Shown here: piece by piece, positions 1-8,812 of the stretch
Layout: each line of letters opens with the position of its first letter
Position numbering within the stretch: position 1 is the stretch's first letter
Source of the DNA: Prauserella_A sp040635515
Lineage (GTDB): Bacteria; Actinomycetota; Actinomycetes; Mycobacteriales; Pseudonocardiaceae
Direction: 5' to 3'
Assembly (NCBI GenBank): GCA_040635515.1
Contig: JBEYHY010000004.1
Location: forward strand, 62,001 to 126,000
DNA: 64,000 nucleotides
Position numbers and translations under genes: made by a program
Notes under the pieces: generated by a model
Told to the model about the DNA's origin: nothing
Database searches by the model: none
What the model saw: the letters and a program-made list of their open reading frames with translations, nothing else

Positions 1-216
1 CTCGTCCATCCCGCGCAGATCGAGCCGTGCAACCGGGTCTTCGCGCCGTCGCAGGAGGAAGTCGCGCTGGCCCGCAGAATCATCGTGGCCTTCGAGGAGG
101 CGAACGCGGCGGGCAAGGGTGTGGTGACCGTCGACGGCAGGATGATCGAGAACCTGCACGTGGACAACGCGCGCAGGGTGCTGGGACTCGCCGACGCGAT
201 CAGCGGACTCGGCTGA
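1..216 (+). CDS. CitE/HpcH-type CoA ester lyase, C-terminal fragment
   Basis: The reading frame is open from the first base and ends in TGA, giving the last 71 residues of a protein whose start lies outside the window. The fragment opens with LVHPAQIEPCN and continues to a TVDGRMIENLHVDNARRVL stretch, which is the typical C-terminal end of HpcH/HpaI aldolase or citrate lyase beta-chain (CitE) family proteins. Members cleave or form acyl-CoA esters such as malyl- or citramalyl-CoA through a Mg-dependent TIM barrel. The catalytic core is not visible, so the substrate cannot be judged. Family call is fairly safe; exact function is unknown. Confidence 0.75.
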   Translation, partial: LVHPAQIEPCNRVFAPSQEEVALARRIIVAFEEANAAGKGVVTVDGRMIENLHVDNARRVLGLADAISGLG

Positions 217-267
217 TCTTCGTTAATTCGGTTGCCTGCCGCGTCGATCGCTGACTAGCTTTCGCGC

Positions 268-1476
268 GTGGTCCTACGCCGCGCGGACCGGCCGCGACTC
301 GGCGCCGATTTCGGCAAGCTGTGGACGGCGAACGGGTTCACCAACGTCGCCGACGGGGTCGCGCTGGCGGCGGCGCCGTTGCTCGTCGCCTCCCTGACGG
401 ACAACCCGATACTCGTCGGTGGTTCGGTTTTCGTTCAGCAGTTGCCGTGGCTGTTGTTCTCCCTGATCAGCGGGGTCTACGTCGACCGGCTCGACCGCCG
501 GTCGCTGCTGGTGGCCGTCAACGTGATTCGCGGCGCCGTCGTCGGTGGCCTCGCCGTCGCGATCGTGACCGACGTCGTCTCGGTGTGGCTCGTGTACCTG
601 GCCTTCTTCCTGATCGGCACCGCGGAGACGGTGGTGGACAACGCGTCACACGCGGTGCTGCCGAGCATTGTGGAATCGGCCGCGTTGCCGAGGGCGAACG
701 CCAGGTTGATCGCCATGCAGTACGTGGCGAACCAGTTCGCGGCGCCGCCGCTTGGCGCGGCGTTGTTCGCGGGCTCGGCCGCGCTGCCGTTCGGGTTGAA
801 CGCGGTGTGCTTCGTGATGGCGGCTCCGCTACTCGGCGCGCTGCGCCGCATCCCCGTCTCCAGGGCGGAGCGCAGGCCGGTGCGAGAGGAGATCGCGGAG
901 GGAGTCCGCTGGTTGTGGCGGCACAAGGTGCTGAGGATGCTCGCGCTTTCGATCTGCCTGATGAACCTCACCCTGCTCGCCGCATTCGCGATTCTGGTGC
1001 TCTACGCGAAGCAGCGGCTCGGCCTCGGCGCCGTCGGCTATGGGCTCCTGCTGACCGCGTCGGCGGTGGGCGGCCTGCTCGGTACCACGATCGCGAGCAG
1101 GCTGACCGCCCGGTTCTCGGATTCGACGTTGCTGAGGACGGGGCTCGTCGTCGAAACGTTGACGCACGTGCTGCTCGCGCTTGCGACGACGCCGTGGGTC
1201 GCCTCGGTCACACTCGTGGCTTTCGGCCTGCACGGCTCGCTGTGGGGCGTGGTCTCGACGACGTGGCGGCAACGCGTGATCCCCGAACATCTTCGCGGCA
1301 GGGTCACCAGCGTGTACCTGCTGTTCAGCGTCGGTGGCGCCGCGCTGGGCAGTCTGCTGAGCGGGCCGATCGCGACGGCATTCGGCATCACGGCACCGTT
1401 CTGGTGTTCGGCGGTGATCATGGCGGCGATGACGGCAGGCGCGTGGCGCACGTTCGGCAAGCATCTCGTCGGCTGA
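268..1476 (+). CDS. MFS transporter (EntS/MFS_3-like exporter)
   Basis: A 402-residue polytopic membrane protein with about twelve hydrophobic segments and a charged central loop near residues 195-225 (SRAERRPVREE), the layout of the major facilitator superfamily. The cytoplasmic loop after helix 2 reads GVYVDRLDRRS, a recognisable motif A. It resembles the enterobactin-exporter-like MFS_3 group and drug exporters, so proton-driven efflux of a small molecule across the plasma membrane is likely. The start is GTG at 268, 51 bases after the preceding lyase gene, and the next gene follows on the same strand after 36 bases. Substrate is not deducible. Confidence 0.85.
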   Translation: MVLRRADRPRLGADFGKLWTANGFTNVADGVALAAAPLLVASLTDNPILVGGSVFVQQLPWLLFSLISGVYVDRLDRRSLLVAVNVIRGAVVGGLAVAIVTDVVSVWLVYLAFFLIGTAETVVDNASHAVLPSIVESAALPRANARLIAMQYVANQFAAPPLGAALFAGSAALPFGLNAVCFVMAAPLLGALRRIPVSRAERRPVREEIAEGVRWLWRHKVLRMLALSICLMNLTLLAAFAILVLYAKQRLGLGAVGYGLLLTASAVGGLLGTTIASRLTARFSDSTLLRTGLVVETLTHVLLALATTPWVASVTLVAFGLHGSLWGVVSTTWRQRVIPEHLRGRVTSVYLLFSVGGAALGSLLSGPIATAFGITAPFWCSAVIMAAMTAGAWRTFGKHLVG

Positions 1477-1512
1477 TCGGAATGTGAACGCGACTCATGC
1501 GTTGCACCTGAT

Positions 1513-2514
1513 ATGGACGTCAAGATCTCGGTTCTGGACCGGTCGAGCACCCGGGAAGGCCGTTCGACCTCGGCCGCGCTGAGGGAGACGCTCCAGTTCG
1601 CCGTGCAGGCCGAACAACTTGGCTACCACCGGTTCTGGGTTTCCGAACACCACAGTGTCCCCGGCGTCGCCGGTTCGGCACCGACCGTACTCGCCTCGGC
1701 GATCGGCGCGGCGACCTCGACCATCAGGGTCGGCACCGGTGGGGTCATGCTGCCCAACCATCAGCCGCTCGTCGTCGCCGAGCAGTTCGGTGTTCTCGAA
1801 TCGCTCTATCCGGGCAGGATCGACATGGGGCTCGGCAGGTCGGTCGGTTTCACGCGCGGGATCCGCGATGCGCTCGGCAGGGACAAAGAGGACGCGGCCA
1901 GGTTCGGCGAGCAACTCCGCGAACTGCTCGGCTATTTCTCCGGCGACGTCGAACGGTATCCGGGAGTGCACGGGATTCCCGCCGAAGGACTGCGGGTTCC
2001 CGCTTTCGTGCTCGCCACCGGGGCGGGCGCCCTGCTGGCTGCCGAACTCGGCCTCGCGCTCGTCATCGCTCCCATCGGAGGTCAGGCGGCGACGGCCGAG
2101 AAGATCAAGGCCTACCGGGAGGCTTTCCGGCCCTCGGCGTTGTGGCCACGGCCCTACGTCGTGGTGTCGAGCGCTGTCGCCATCGCCGACACCACCTCGG
2201 ACGCTCGCCGGCTCCTGTTGCCGGAGGCGTGGTCGATGGTCGAGTCGCGCACGAAGGGCGTCTTCCCTCCGCTCAGGGCAGCCGAGGAGTTGCCGCAACC
2301 GACGCCGAGACAGGCGACGCTGCTCGAAGAGTCGCTACGTGGTCAGATCTGGGGCACGGCAGCCGAGGTCGGACCGCGGCTGACCCGGCTTGTCGACGCG
2401 ACGGGCGCTGACGAACTGCTGATCACCACGAGCACCTTCGACAGGGCCGAGATGCTCGACTCCTACGCGCGGGTTGCCGAGCTGGTCGGCTCGACCGCGC
2501 TGCGAAGCGCCTGA
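1513..2514 (+). CDS. LLM-class flavin-dependent oxidoreductase (MsnO8-like)
   Basis: This 333-residue protein starts MDVKISVLDRSS and carries the luciferase-like monooxygenase features RFWVSEHH near residue 40, GTGGVMLPNHQPL near 74-86 and GRIDMGLGRS near 100, the last being the usual phosphate/flavin-binding area. The pattern matches the MsnO8 subgroup, which uses reduced FMN or F420-type cofactors for oxidation of unknown metabolites. It runs in the same direction as the MFS gene and may share its transcript. Its TGA abuts directly the stop codon of the convergent ABC ATPase gene, with no spacer for a terminator. Confidence 0.85.
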   Translation: MDVKISVLDRSSTREGRSTSAALRETLQFAVQAEQLGYHRFWVSEHHSVPGVAGSAPTVLASAIGAATSTIRVGTGGVMLPNHQPLVVAEQFGVLESLYPGRIDMGLGRSVGFTRGIRDALGRDKEDAARFGEQLRELLGYFSGDVERYPGVHGIPAEGLRVPAFVLATGAGALLAAELGLALVIAPIGGQAATAEKIKAYREAFRPSALWPRPYVVVSSAVAIADTTSDARRLLLPEAWSMVESRTKGVFPPLRAAEELPQPTPRQATLLEESLRGQIWGTAAEVGPRLTRLVDATGADELLITTSTFDRAEMLDSYARVAELVGSTALRSA

Positions 2515-3279
2515 TCAGCCCTCGAATCTCGCCAGTGCGCCGGACAGGCTCGGTGCCGCCGCGATCAACTCGCGGGTGTAGGGATGCCGGGGCGAGTCGT
2601 AAACCTCGGCGACCGGCCCCTGCTCCACGATGTTTCCCTCTCGCATCACGGCGACCGTGTCACATACGTGGCGCACCACGGCGAGATCATGTGAAACGAA
2701 CACCAGCGTCAGGTCGAACCGGTCGACCAACTCGGTGATGAGTTCCAGTATCCGCGTCCTCACCAGTACATCGAGCGCGCTGACCGCCTCGTCGGCGACG
2801 AGGACCTCCGGCCGGGGCGCCAATGCCCTCGCCAGCGAGATCCGTTGCCGTTGCCCTCCGGAGAACTGGTGCGGATACTTCCGGCCGGAGTCGGGAGCAA
2901 GCCCCACCGCTGCCAGAAGTTCGGCGACCCTCTCGTGACGGCCCCGCGCGCGGCCGAGCGGTTCACTCACAATGTCACGGACCCGCATGCGTGGGTCGAG
3001 TGAACCCATCGGGTCCTGGAAGACGATCTGCAGTTTGTCGCGCAGGAAGCGGAGTTCGCGTTCGGGGAGCCGGTCGATGCGAGTTCCCTCGAACGAGACA
3101 GTGCCCGATGTCGGTCTGTCGAGCGCGGCCATGATCTTGACCAATGTGGACTTTCCGGAGCCGGATTCGCCGACGATCCCGAATCGCTGCCCCTTCCGGA
3201 TCTCACACGAGACGCCACGCAACGCGGCCACTTCTCTCGGCCTCCGGTATGTGCGCCATACCTGCTCGACGGCGATCAT
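2515..3279 (-). CDS. Dipeptide/oligopeptide ABC importer ATPase, second subunit (DppF/OppF type)
   Basis: ATP-hydrolysing subunit of 254 residues. Walker A GESGSGKST lies at residues 37-45, the signature FSGGQRQR and a Walker B reading VLVADE follow, and the tail QGPVAEVYDSPRHPYTRELIAAAP is the peptide-transporter C-terminal region. I chose the ATG at 3279 because it overlaps the stop codon of the preceding ATPase as ATGA; the longer frame upstream is arginine-rich and unlike the family. It would pair with the neighbouring ATPase to power the two permeases. The protein is somewhat short for DppF because the C-terminal domain is trimmed. Confidence 0.88.
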   Translation of the reverse strand: MIAVEQVWRTYRRPREVAALRGVSCEIRKGQRFGIVGESGSGKSTLVKIMAALDRPTSGTVSFEGTRIDRLPERELRFLRDKLQIVFQDPMGSLDPRMRVRDIVSEPLGRARGRHERVAELLAAVGLAPDSGRKYPHQFSGGQRQRISLARALAPRPEVLVADEAVSALDVLVRTRILELITELVDRFDLTLVFVSHDLAVVRHVCDTVAVMREGNIVEQGPVAEVYDSPRHPYTRELIAAAPSLSGALARFEG

Positions 3280-4049
3280 GACACCTCCCATGACGACGCG
3301 GCGAGCAGTCTCGCCGTGTACTCGTGTCGCGGGTCCCGCAGTACCTCGGCGGTCGGGCCGTGCTCGACGATTCTGCCTTCGTTGAGCACGAGAACGCGTT
3401 CGCACATCGAGGCGACGACCGCGAGATCATGACTGATGAACAGCAGCGAACTGCCCCGCTCACGGACCGCGGCCGTGATCAGTTCGAGTATGCGCGCTTG
3501 AACGGTGACGTCGAGCGCGGTGGTCGGTTCGTCGCACACCAGCAATCCCGGGTTGTTGGCGAGCGCGATCGCAAGTACGACCCGTTGCCGCTGCCCTCCG
3601 GAGAGCTGGTGCGGATAGGCCCGTGCCGTGGTTACCGGATCGGGGAGGCCGACGAGATCGAGCAATTCGACCGCTGCTTTCCTCGCCGCTGCCTTGTCTC
3701 GGGTCCGGTGCACGGTCATCGTTTCGACCACCTGCTTGCCGACGCGCATGGCCGGATTGAGCGCCGTCATCGGTTCCTGGAACACCATCGCGAGATCGGT
3801 GCCTCTGTGCCGCGAGAGCACCCGCTCGGAGGCGCCAGCCAGTTCGCTTCCTTCGAACCGGATGGAGCCGGAGAGGGAAAGGCCTTCGGGGAGCAGGCCC
3901 ATGAGCGCGAGCGCGGTGAGCGACTTGCCGGACCCGGAAGCGCCGATCAGGCCGACCCGCTCTCCTTCGCCGACGTCGAAGGAAACGTGGTCGACGAGCA
4001 CCCCATCGCGCCCGGAGACGACAAGGTCCCGCACGTTGAGCAGACTCAC
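3276..4049 (-). CDS. Dipeptide/oligopeptide ABC importer ATPase, first subunit (DppD/OppD type)
   Basis: A 257-residue nucleotide-binding domain with Walker A GASGSGKS at 36-43, signature LSGGQRQR at 149-156 and Walker B LLVCDEPTTALD around 169-180. The MVFQEPMTALNP Q-loop is characteristic of the peptide/nickel importer ATPases. Its start overlaps the stop of the upstream permease and its stop overlaps the next ATPase start, so translation is coupled throughout. The long C-terminal Fe-S/regulatory extension of canonical OppD proteins is absent; the protein ends soon after the D-loop/H-switch region (FISHDLAVVASMC). Confidence 0.88.
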   Translation of the reverse strand: MSLLNVRDLVVSGRDGVLVDHVSFDVGEGERVGLIGASGSGKSLTALALMGLLPEGLSLSGSIRFEGSELAGASERVLSRHRGTDLAMVFQEPMTALNPAMRVGKQVVETMTVHRTRDKAAARKAAVELLDLVGLPDPVTTARAYPHQLSGGQRQRVVLAIALANNPGLLVCDEPTTALDVTVQARILELITAAVRERGSSLLFISHDLAVVASMCERVLVLNEGRIVEHGPTAEVLRDPRHEYTARLLAASSWEVS

Positions 4050-4861
4050 CGGCGCACCTCCAGCCTGGGATCGAACCGGTCACGCAGACCGTCGCCGAGC
4101 AGGTTGAAGCCGAGCACCGCGATCGCGATGGCCGCACCGGGAACGAGCGCGAGTCTCGGATCGACGGCGAGTAGTTCCTGCGACTCCTGCAACATCCTCC
4201 CCCAGGAAGGAGTGGGCGGCGCCGTCCCGAAACCGAGGAACGACAGCGCCGCCTCGGCGAGTACGGCGATGGCGAAGGAGACCGACGACTGCACGAGCGC
4301 GATACCCGAGATGTTGGGCAGTACGTGCCGAACGGCGATCCACGGCCTCGACCTGCCACCCGCTCGTGCCGCGAGCACATACTCCGTGCTCATCACCTGG
4401 AGGGTGCCCGCTCTCGCCACCCGAGCGAAGGAGGGCACCGTCGCCACGCCGATGGCGATCATCGCGGTGAACGTGCTCGCGCCGTAGACGGCCCCGAGCA
4501 TGATCGCGAGCAGCAGAGCGGGAAACGCGAGCACGAGGTCGTTGACCCTCATGATCAGCTCACCGAGCCACCTCGCGCCCATACCGGCGAGCACACCGAG
4601 CGGAACACCGATGACGGCCGCGATTCCGACGGCGACGACACCGACGTACAAGGTCGTCCGCGCACCGACCATCACCTGACTCGCGAGGTCTCTTCCGAAT
4701 TTGTCCGTCCCGAGTAGATAGTCGCCGGAAGGCCCGAGGAGCCGGACACTCGCGTCGACGAGCGAAGGATCGTGCGGGGTCCAGAAGAACGAGACGAGCG
4801 CGACGGCGACGACGAGCCCGACGAGAACCGCACCGGCCCACAGTCCGGCGTTGCGCGCCAT
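4046..4861 (-). CDS. ABC importer permease (DppC/OppC type)
   Basis: Inner-membrane permease of 271 residues. It opens with one hydrophobic helix, then has the DppC-type sentence GPSGDYLLGTDKFGRDLASQVMVGART near residues 44-70, and ends with the EAA loop that docks the ATPases (EAALSFLGFGTAPPTPSWGRM). ATG at 4861 overlaps the stop of the first permease gene (ATGA). It forms the translocation channel as a heterodimer with the DppB-type subunit. Longer upstream readings of the frame are arginine-rich and run through the dppB-like gene, so I rejected them. Confidence 0.9.
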   Translation of the reverse strand: MARNAGLWAGAVLVGLVVAVALVSFFWTPHDPSLVDASVRLLGPSGDYLLGTDKFGRDLASQVMVGARTTLYVGVVAVGIAAVIGVPLGVLAGMGARWLGELIMRVNDLVLAFPALLLAIMLGAVYGASTFTAMIAIGVATVPSFARVARAGTLQVMSTEYVLAARAGGRSRPWIAVRHVLPNISGIALVQSSVSFAIAVLAEAALSFLGFGTAPPTPSWGRMLQESQELLAVDPRLALVPGAAIAIAVLGFNLLGDGLRDRFDPRLEVRR

Positions 4862-5805
4862 CACGATCCCCGCAATCGGGGGTCGAGTACCGCGTAGAGC
4901 ACGTCCACCACGAAGTTGACGACGAGGACACCGACGACGAGAACGAGAACGATCCCCTGCACCGTCAGCAGATCTCTCGCCGCGACGGAGTCGAGCAGCA
5001 TGCCTCCCATTCCTGGCAACACGAACACCTTCTCGACGACGACGGCACCGACCAGCAGTGTCGCGAGCTGCAGCCCGAGTACGGTGACAACGGGAATGGC
5101 GGCGTTGCGCAATCCGTGCCGCACCAGTGCGGGATAGGGCCGTAGCCCCTTCGACCGCGCCGTGCGAATGTAGTCCTCTCTTCCGACGTCGAGCACCGCT
5201 GAACGCACGTAGCGCGTCAGCACGGCACCTTGCACGAGGCCGAGTGACAGGGCGGGCAGTATCAGTCCGCGCAGCCACTCGACGGCATCCTCGTTCGGCG
5301 GAGTCCAGCCACCGGAAGGCAACCAGCCGAGGCGGACCGCGAATACCTGCACGAGCACGATGCCCGCCAGGAACGCGGGCACGGCAACGCCGAGCTGCGA
5401 CAGCGCCGACACCAGCACCCCGCTGGGTTTGCGGTGCCGAACGGCGGCGACCGTACCGAACGGGACGGCGATCACCAGCGCGACGAGCATGCCCGCACCC
5501 ACGAGCCACAGCGTCACGCCGAGCCGGTCGAGCAACTGCGGGCCGATGGCTTCCCTTGTGACGTAGGAGGTTCCGAAATCCCCGGTGAGAACACCGCCGA
5601 TCCAATCCAGATACTGGGTGAGCAGCGGCCGGTCGAGGCCGAACTCATGGCGAGTGCGCTCCACGAGGTCGGGGGTCGCGTTGACTCCAAGCGCCACCTG
5701 CGCCGGATCTCCCGGTAGTACTGCCATGAAGAGAAAGACCACAATGGACGCCGCGAACACGCTCGCGAGCAGGATCGCGGTACGCCGGAGGATGGCAACG
5801 GTCAT
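4861..5805 (-). CDS. ABC importer permease (DppB/OppB type)
   Basis: A 314-residue permease with six predicted membrane helices. The N-terminus (FLFMAVLPGDPAQVALG) and the segment HEFGLDRPLLTQYLDWIGG are diagnostic of DppB-type subunits, and the EAA-like loop TARSKGLRPYPALVRHGLRNA lies near residues 200-220. It begins 16 bases after the substrate-binding protein and is translationally coupled to the second permease. Substrate class is peptides, nickel or similar small ligands; nothing here picks one. Confidence 0.9.
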   Translation of the reverse strand: MTVAILRRTAILLASVFAASIVVFLFMAVLPGDPAQVALGVNATPDLVERTRHEFGLDRPLLTQYLDWIGGVLTGDFGTSYVTREAIGPQLLDRLGVTLWLVGAGMLVALVIAVPFGTVAAVRHRKPSGVLVSALSQLGVAVPAFLAGIVLVQVFAVRLGWLPSGGWTPPNEDAVEWLRGLILPALSLGLVQGAVLTRYVRSAVLDVGREDYIRTARSKGLRPYPALVRHGLRNAAIPVVTVLGLQLATLLVGAVVVEKVFVLPGMGGMLLDSVAARDLLTVQGIVLVLVVGVLVVNFVVDVLYAVLDPRLRGS

Positions 5806-5821
5806 CGTGGCCGGTGTCCGC

Positions 5822-7306
5822 TCATTTCAGCCCCGTCAGGTCGAAGGATTCGCTGACCTGATTGCGCACGAAGCCGGTGACGTCCTTCTTCGTAACAATG
5901 ATGTTCGGAAAGAGGAACAGCCAATCGGCGGCGGCATCATCACTGAGTGTCCTCGCGACCGCCTTCATGTCCTCGATCTGGCGCTGCGGAGAGCCCGTGT
6001 CGGCTTCGGCGAGCAGTTCGCGCACTCGCTCGCTGTCATAGCCCCAGTAGTAACCGGGATCGCCGAAGGTCGCGATGTCCCTGCCCTCGACGTGCTGAAT
6101 GATCGAGAGGTCGTAGTCGTGATCGGTGAACACCTGCTGTAGCCAGACGGCCGGAAAATCGAGCGGTTCGATGCGCACCGTGACGCCGACCTTGTTCAGG
6201 TCGGAGGCGACGACCTGTGCCGCGGAGACGGCATAGGGCAGGTTGGGTACCCGCAGCCGCAGATCGAGATCCCGCCTTCCCGCTTCGGCGAGCAGTTGCC
6301 GTGCCCTCTCGGGGTTGTACGGGTAGGCGCCGGAAAGGTCCTCGTACCACGGGTCGGTCGGCGGGACCATGCTGCCGATAAGGGTTCCCCTGCCTGCCCA
6401 CGCCGTCGCCAGCAACGCGTTCTTGTCGATCGCGTGGCTCAGCGCCTGCCGTACGCGCTTGTCGGAAAGCGCTGGGGTGCGGTTGTTGAAGGCGAGCACG
6501 ACCTCGCTGTTCGTGGTGCCCTGGATGACGTCGAACCGGGTGTCGGCCTCGAACTGAGGCACCGAATCGGGCGCGGTGACGCCGGAAATGACATCGATGC
6601 CGTTGCTCAGCAACGCGTTGTTGAGCGCCGTCGCGTCGTCGTAGTACTTGAGCACGATCGTGCGGTACGTCTTTTCGCCACCCCAATAGTCCTGCCTGCT
6701 CGAAAGGACAATGGAGTCTCCCCTGCGGCGGCTGGTCACCTCGTACGGCCCGGTACCGACGGGATGGTTGGCGAGATCGGCGACACCGGTTCTGCTGAAC
6801 ATCGCCCCCACCCTGCTCGTCATCGCGAACAACCAGGAATTACTCGGCCTGCTGAGCACGACCCGCACGCGATACGGCCCCAACACGTCAACCCGCTCGA
6901 CGACGTCCATTGCCGAGGCCAGCGAGATGGTCCATTCGGTGCGCACGCGCTCGATGGAGAACTTCACGTCGTCGGCTGTGAACTCGGCACCATTGGAAAA
7001 GCGGACCCCTTGCCGGAGCCGGAATTCGTAGTCGGTGCGGTCGTCACCGACCTCCCACGACTCGGCGAGCAACGGCACGATCTCGCCGTTCGCGTCGAGC
7101 TTCACGAGCCCTTCGTACACGTTGTAGAGCAGCGCCTGCGGAATCGCTGCGCCGTCGGTGGTCGTGAAGTCGAAGTTCTGCGGTTCCGCCGTGAATCCCA
7201 CGGCCAGTGTGGACTCACCGCCACCGACCGTCGCGGTGGATCCCGCCGAGCAGCCGGACACGACGAGCAGCGCGGCGAGTACCGCCACGAGCCACCGTGT
7301 TCTCAT
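5822..7306 (-). CDS. ABC substrate-binding lipoprotein (SBP_bac_5 family)
   Basis: First gene of the importer operon, 494 residues. A lipoprotein signal peptide ends in VVSGC, placing the lipidated cysteine at residue 19, so the mature protein is tethered outside the membrane. The body follows the peptide-binding family 5 plan: LAVGFTAEPQNFDF, the RQGVRFSNGAEFTADDVKFSIERV signature region and the AFNNRTPALSDKRVRQALSHAIDK segment. It delivers ligand to the two permeases encoded just downstream. A long hairpin upstream at 7389-7432 isolates the operon from the surface-protein gene. Confidence 0.92.
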   Translation of the reverse strand: MRTRWLVAVLAALLVVSGCSAGSTATVGGGESTLAVGFTAEPQNFDFTTTDGAAIPQALLYNVYEGLVKLDANGEIVPLLAESWEVGDDRTDYEFRLRQGVRFSNGAEFTADDVKFSIERVRTEWTISLASAMDVVERVDVLGPYRVRVVLSRPSNSWLFAMTSRVGAMFSRTGVADLANHPVGTGPYEVTSRRRGDSIVLSSRQDYWGGEKTYRTIVLKYYDDATALNNALLSNGIDVISGVTAPDSVPQFEADTRFDVIQGTTNSEVVLAFNNRTPALSDKRVRQALSHAIDKNALLATAWAGRGTLIGSMVPPTDPWYEDLSGAYPYNPERARQLLAEAGRRDLDLRLRVPNLPYAVSAAQVVASDLNKVGVTVRIEPLDFPAVWLQQVFTDHDYDLSIIQHVEGRDIATFGDPGYYWGYDSERVRELLAEADTGSPQRQIEDMKAVARTLSDDAAADWLFLFPNIIVTKKDVTGFVRNQVSESFDLTGLK

Positions 7307-7388
7307 GCGAACTCCGCCTTGCCGGTCTGATCAGAAGCTTAGGTTTACAGCCCGGGTCGCACGGGTCAATCAGTGGCCACGCACGACG

Positions 7389-7432
7389 AAAGGCCATCGC
7401 GGTTCGCTGGTCGGCGAGCCGCGATGGCCTTT
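7389..7432. terminator. Strong hairpin, probable terminator
   Basis: The arms 7389-7407 and 7414-7432 pair over 19 positions (one G-T wobble) with a six-base loop, AAAGGCCATCGCGG pairing with CCGCGATGGCCTTT at the outer end. The A and T runs at the two ends make it usable in either direction. On the minus strand it sits 40 bases downstream of the LAETG surface-protein gene, whose transcript it should end before the importer operon begins. Confidence 0.85.
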
Positions 7433-7472
7433 GTCGCTAAATCGCTATGCGGTTATGTGGCTACGCGGTGGA

Positions 7473-8666
7473 TCAGGCGCTCTTGCGACGACGCTGCAGC
7501 AGCAGCGCACCGGCACCGGCGGCCACCAGAGCGGCACCGATGAGGATCGGCGTCATGATCGAGACACCGGTCTCGGCGAGGTCACCCGAGTTGGCCTGCG
7601 GGGAGACCGGAGCCTCCGTGGTGGGAGCGGGCGCCGCCTCGCTCGGGGTGGTCGAAGGGGCGGGCGTCGTCGTGGTCTCCTCCGGAGGAGTGGTCTCCTG
7701 CGGAGCGGCCTGCCAGTCGACGTTCGCGCCGGTGCTCAGCTTGTGCTTGTCCGAAGCGGCGACGATCAGCGACTGCGCGGGCTTCTTGTCGTAGCCCTCG
7801 CTCACGAAGAGCCTGCCGGTGTCGACGTGCGCGGTGCCGTTGAGCTTGAAGGCACCCGAGCCCTCCTCGGCGTCCTCGGGGACGTCGACGTAGATCTCCG
7901 AGCCGTCCTCGATGGCGGCCGCGTCGAGCGCGTTGCCTTCGGAGTCGGTGATCGTGACGCCCTCGGGAAGCTCGCTGACGATCTCGTCAACCGAACCGGT
8001 CGTGGAGACCGTGAACGGGCCGAGGCGCTCGCCCGCCTTGCCGGACACCGATTCCGGGCTGACCGACAGCGAGGGGTTCGGCTCGCTGATGCCGGTGTTC
8101 TCGTCACCGGTCAGGTATTCGTAGACAGCGAGGACGTCCTTGCCGGAGTCCCTTGCGCCAGGCGTCGGGTCCGTCTTCGAAAGGTCCTTGCCGTCGCTGT
8201 AGTGCCAGACCGCCGCCTGGGTTGCCGCGATGGCTTCCTTCTTGCTCAAGCCGTCCCTGAACTCGACGTCGAGCTTGTCCTCGATGCCGCCGAGGTCGAC
8301 CGCGGGGTAACCGTGCTGCAGAACCCAGTTGATCTTGTCGCGGTTCTCGTGGAACGGCGAGTCCGGGTTCGGGAACTTGTCCCACGGGGTCTCGGAGAGG
8401 CTGCGCTCCGGGTCGATCTTGACGCTGATCTCGACGCAGTAGGCCTGCAGCGTGCTGTCGCCGTCGCCGACCGTGAGGTTGAACAGGGTCGTCGACTCCC
8501 TGTTGTGGCCCTGGCCGACATTCACCGCAAGACCATCGGCGTGGGTGCCGGTCTCCAACCGCGCCGTGGTGTCGTCAGCGGCAGCGGGAAGCGCGCTGAG
8601 CAACAAAGCCGCGGAAGCACCAAACGCAACCGCGCCGGCCTTAGCAAGGCCCGATCTCCTGTGCAT
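7473..8666 (-). CDS. Thioester-domain (TQXA) surface protein with LAETG sorting signal
   Basis: A 397-residue secreted protein. Residues 1-30 form a signal peptide ending ALPAAA. The thioester domain shows cysteine 77 (AYCVEIS) and glutamine 150 within TQAA of IAATQAAVWHYSDG; in this family Cys and Gln crosslink into an internal thioester that can bind host or partner surfaces covalently. A Pro/Thr-rich spacer leads to LAETG at 363-367, a hydrophobic segment and RRRKSA, a cell-wall sorting signal. LAxTG is the motif used by class E sortases, and one is encoded at 20739-21878. Flanked downstream by the hairpin at 7389-7432; transcribed alone. Confidence 0.92.
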   Translation of the reverse strand: MHRRSGLAKAGAVAFGASAALLLSALPAAADDTTARLETGTHADGLAVNVGQGHNRESTTLFNLTVGDGDSTLQAYCVEISVKIDPERSLSETPWDKFPNPDSPFHENRDKINWVLQHGYPAVDLGGIEDKLDVEFRDGLSKKEAIAATQAAVWHYSDGKDLSKTDPTPGARDSGKDVLAVYEYLTGDENTGISEPNPSLSVSPESVSGKAGERLGPFTVSTTGSVDEIVSELPEGVTITDSEGNALDAAAIEDGSEIYVDVPEDAEEGSGAFKLNGTAHVDTGRLFVSEGYDKKPAQSLIVAASDKHKLSTGANVDWQAAPQETTPPEETTTTPAPSTTPSEAAPAPTTEAPVSPQANSGDLAETGVSIMTPILIGAALVAAGAGALLLQRRRKSA

Positions 8667-8812
8667 GACTCTCCTAACCCCTGATTAGAGGGTGCGAATG
8701 TTCCCCAGATCGAGTGAAGATCACACTGTCCAGTGATCGCGGAGCATACACACGAGATCAAATCGGCGTGAAAGGGCTATGTCCTCAGGAAGTTGAGGAA
8801 ATACGCCTTCTC

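Noticed and set aside
7335..7350. A DtxR/IdeR-like half site (CTTAGGTTTA) upstream of the importer operon
   Set aside because: Only one half resembles the consensus; no palindrome, so iron control is not supported.
7158..8684. Long plus-strand reading frame across the LAETG protein gene and the SBP gene start
   Set aside because: It is the antisense shadow of genes with clear domain content; its composition is Arg/Gly/Val-rich and matches no family.
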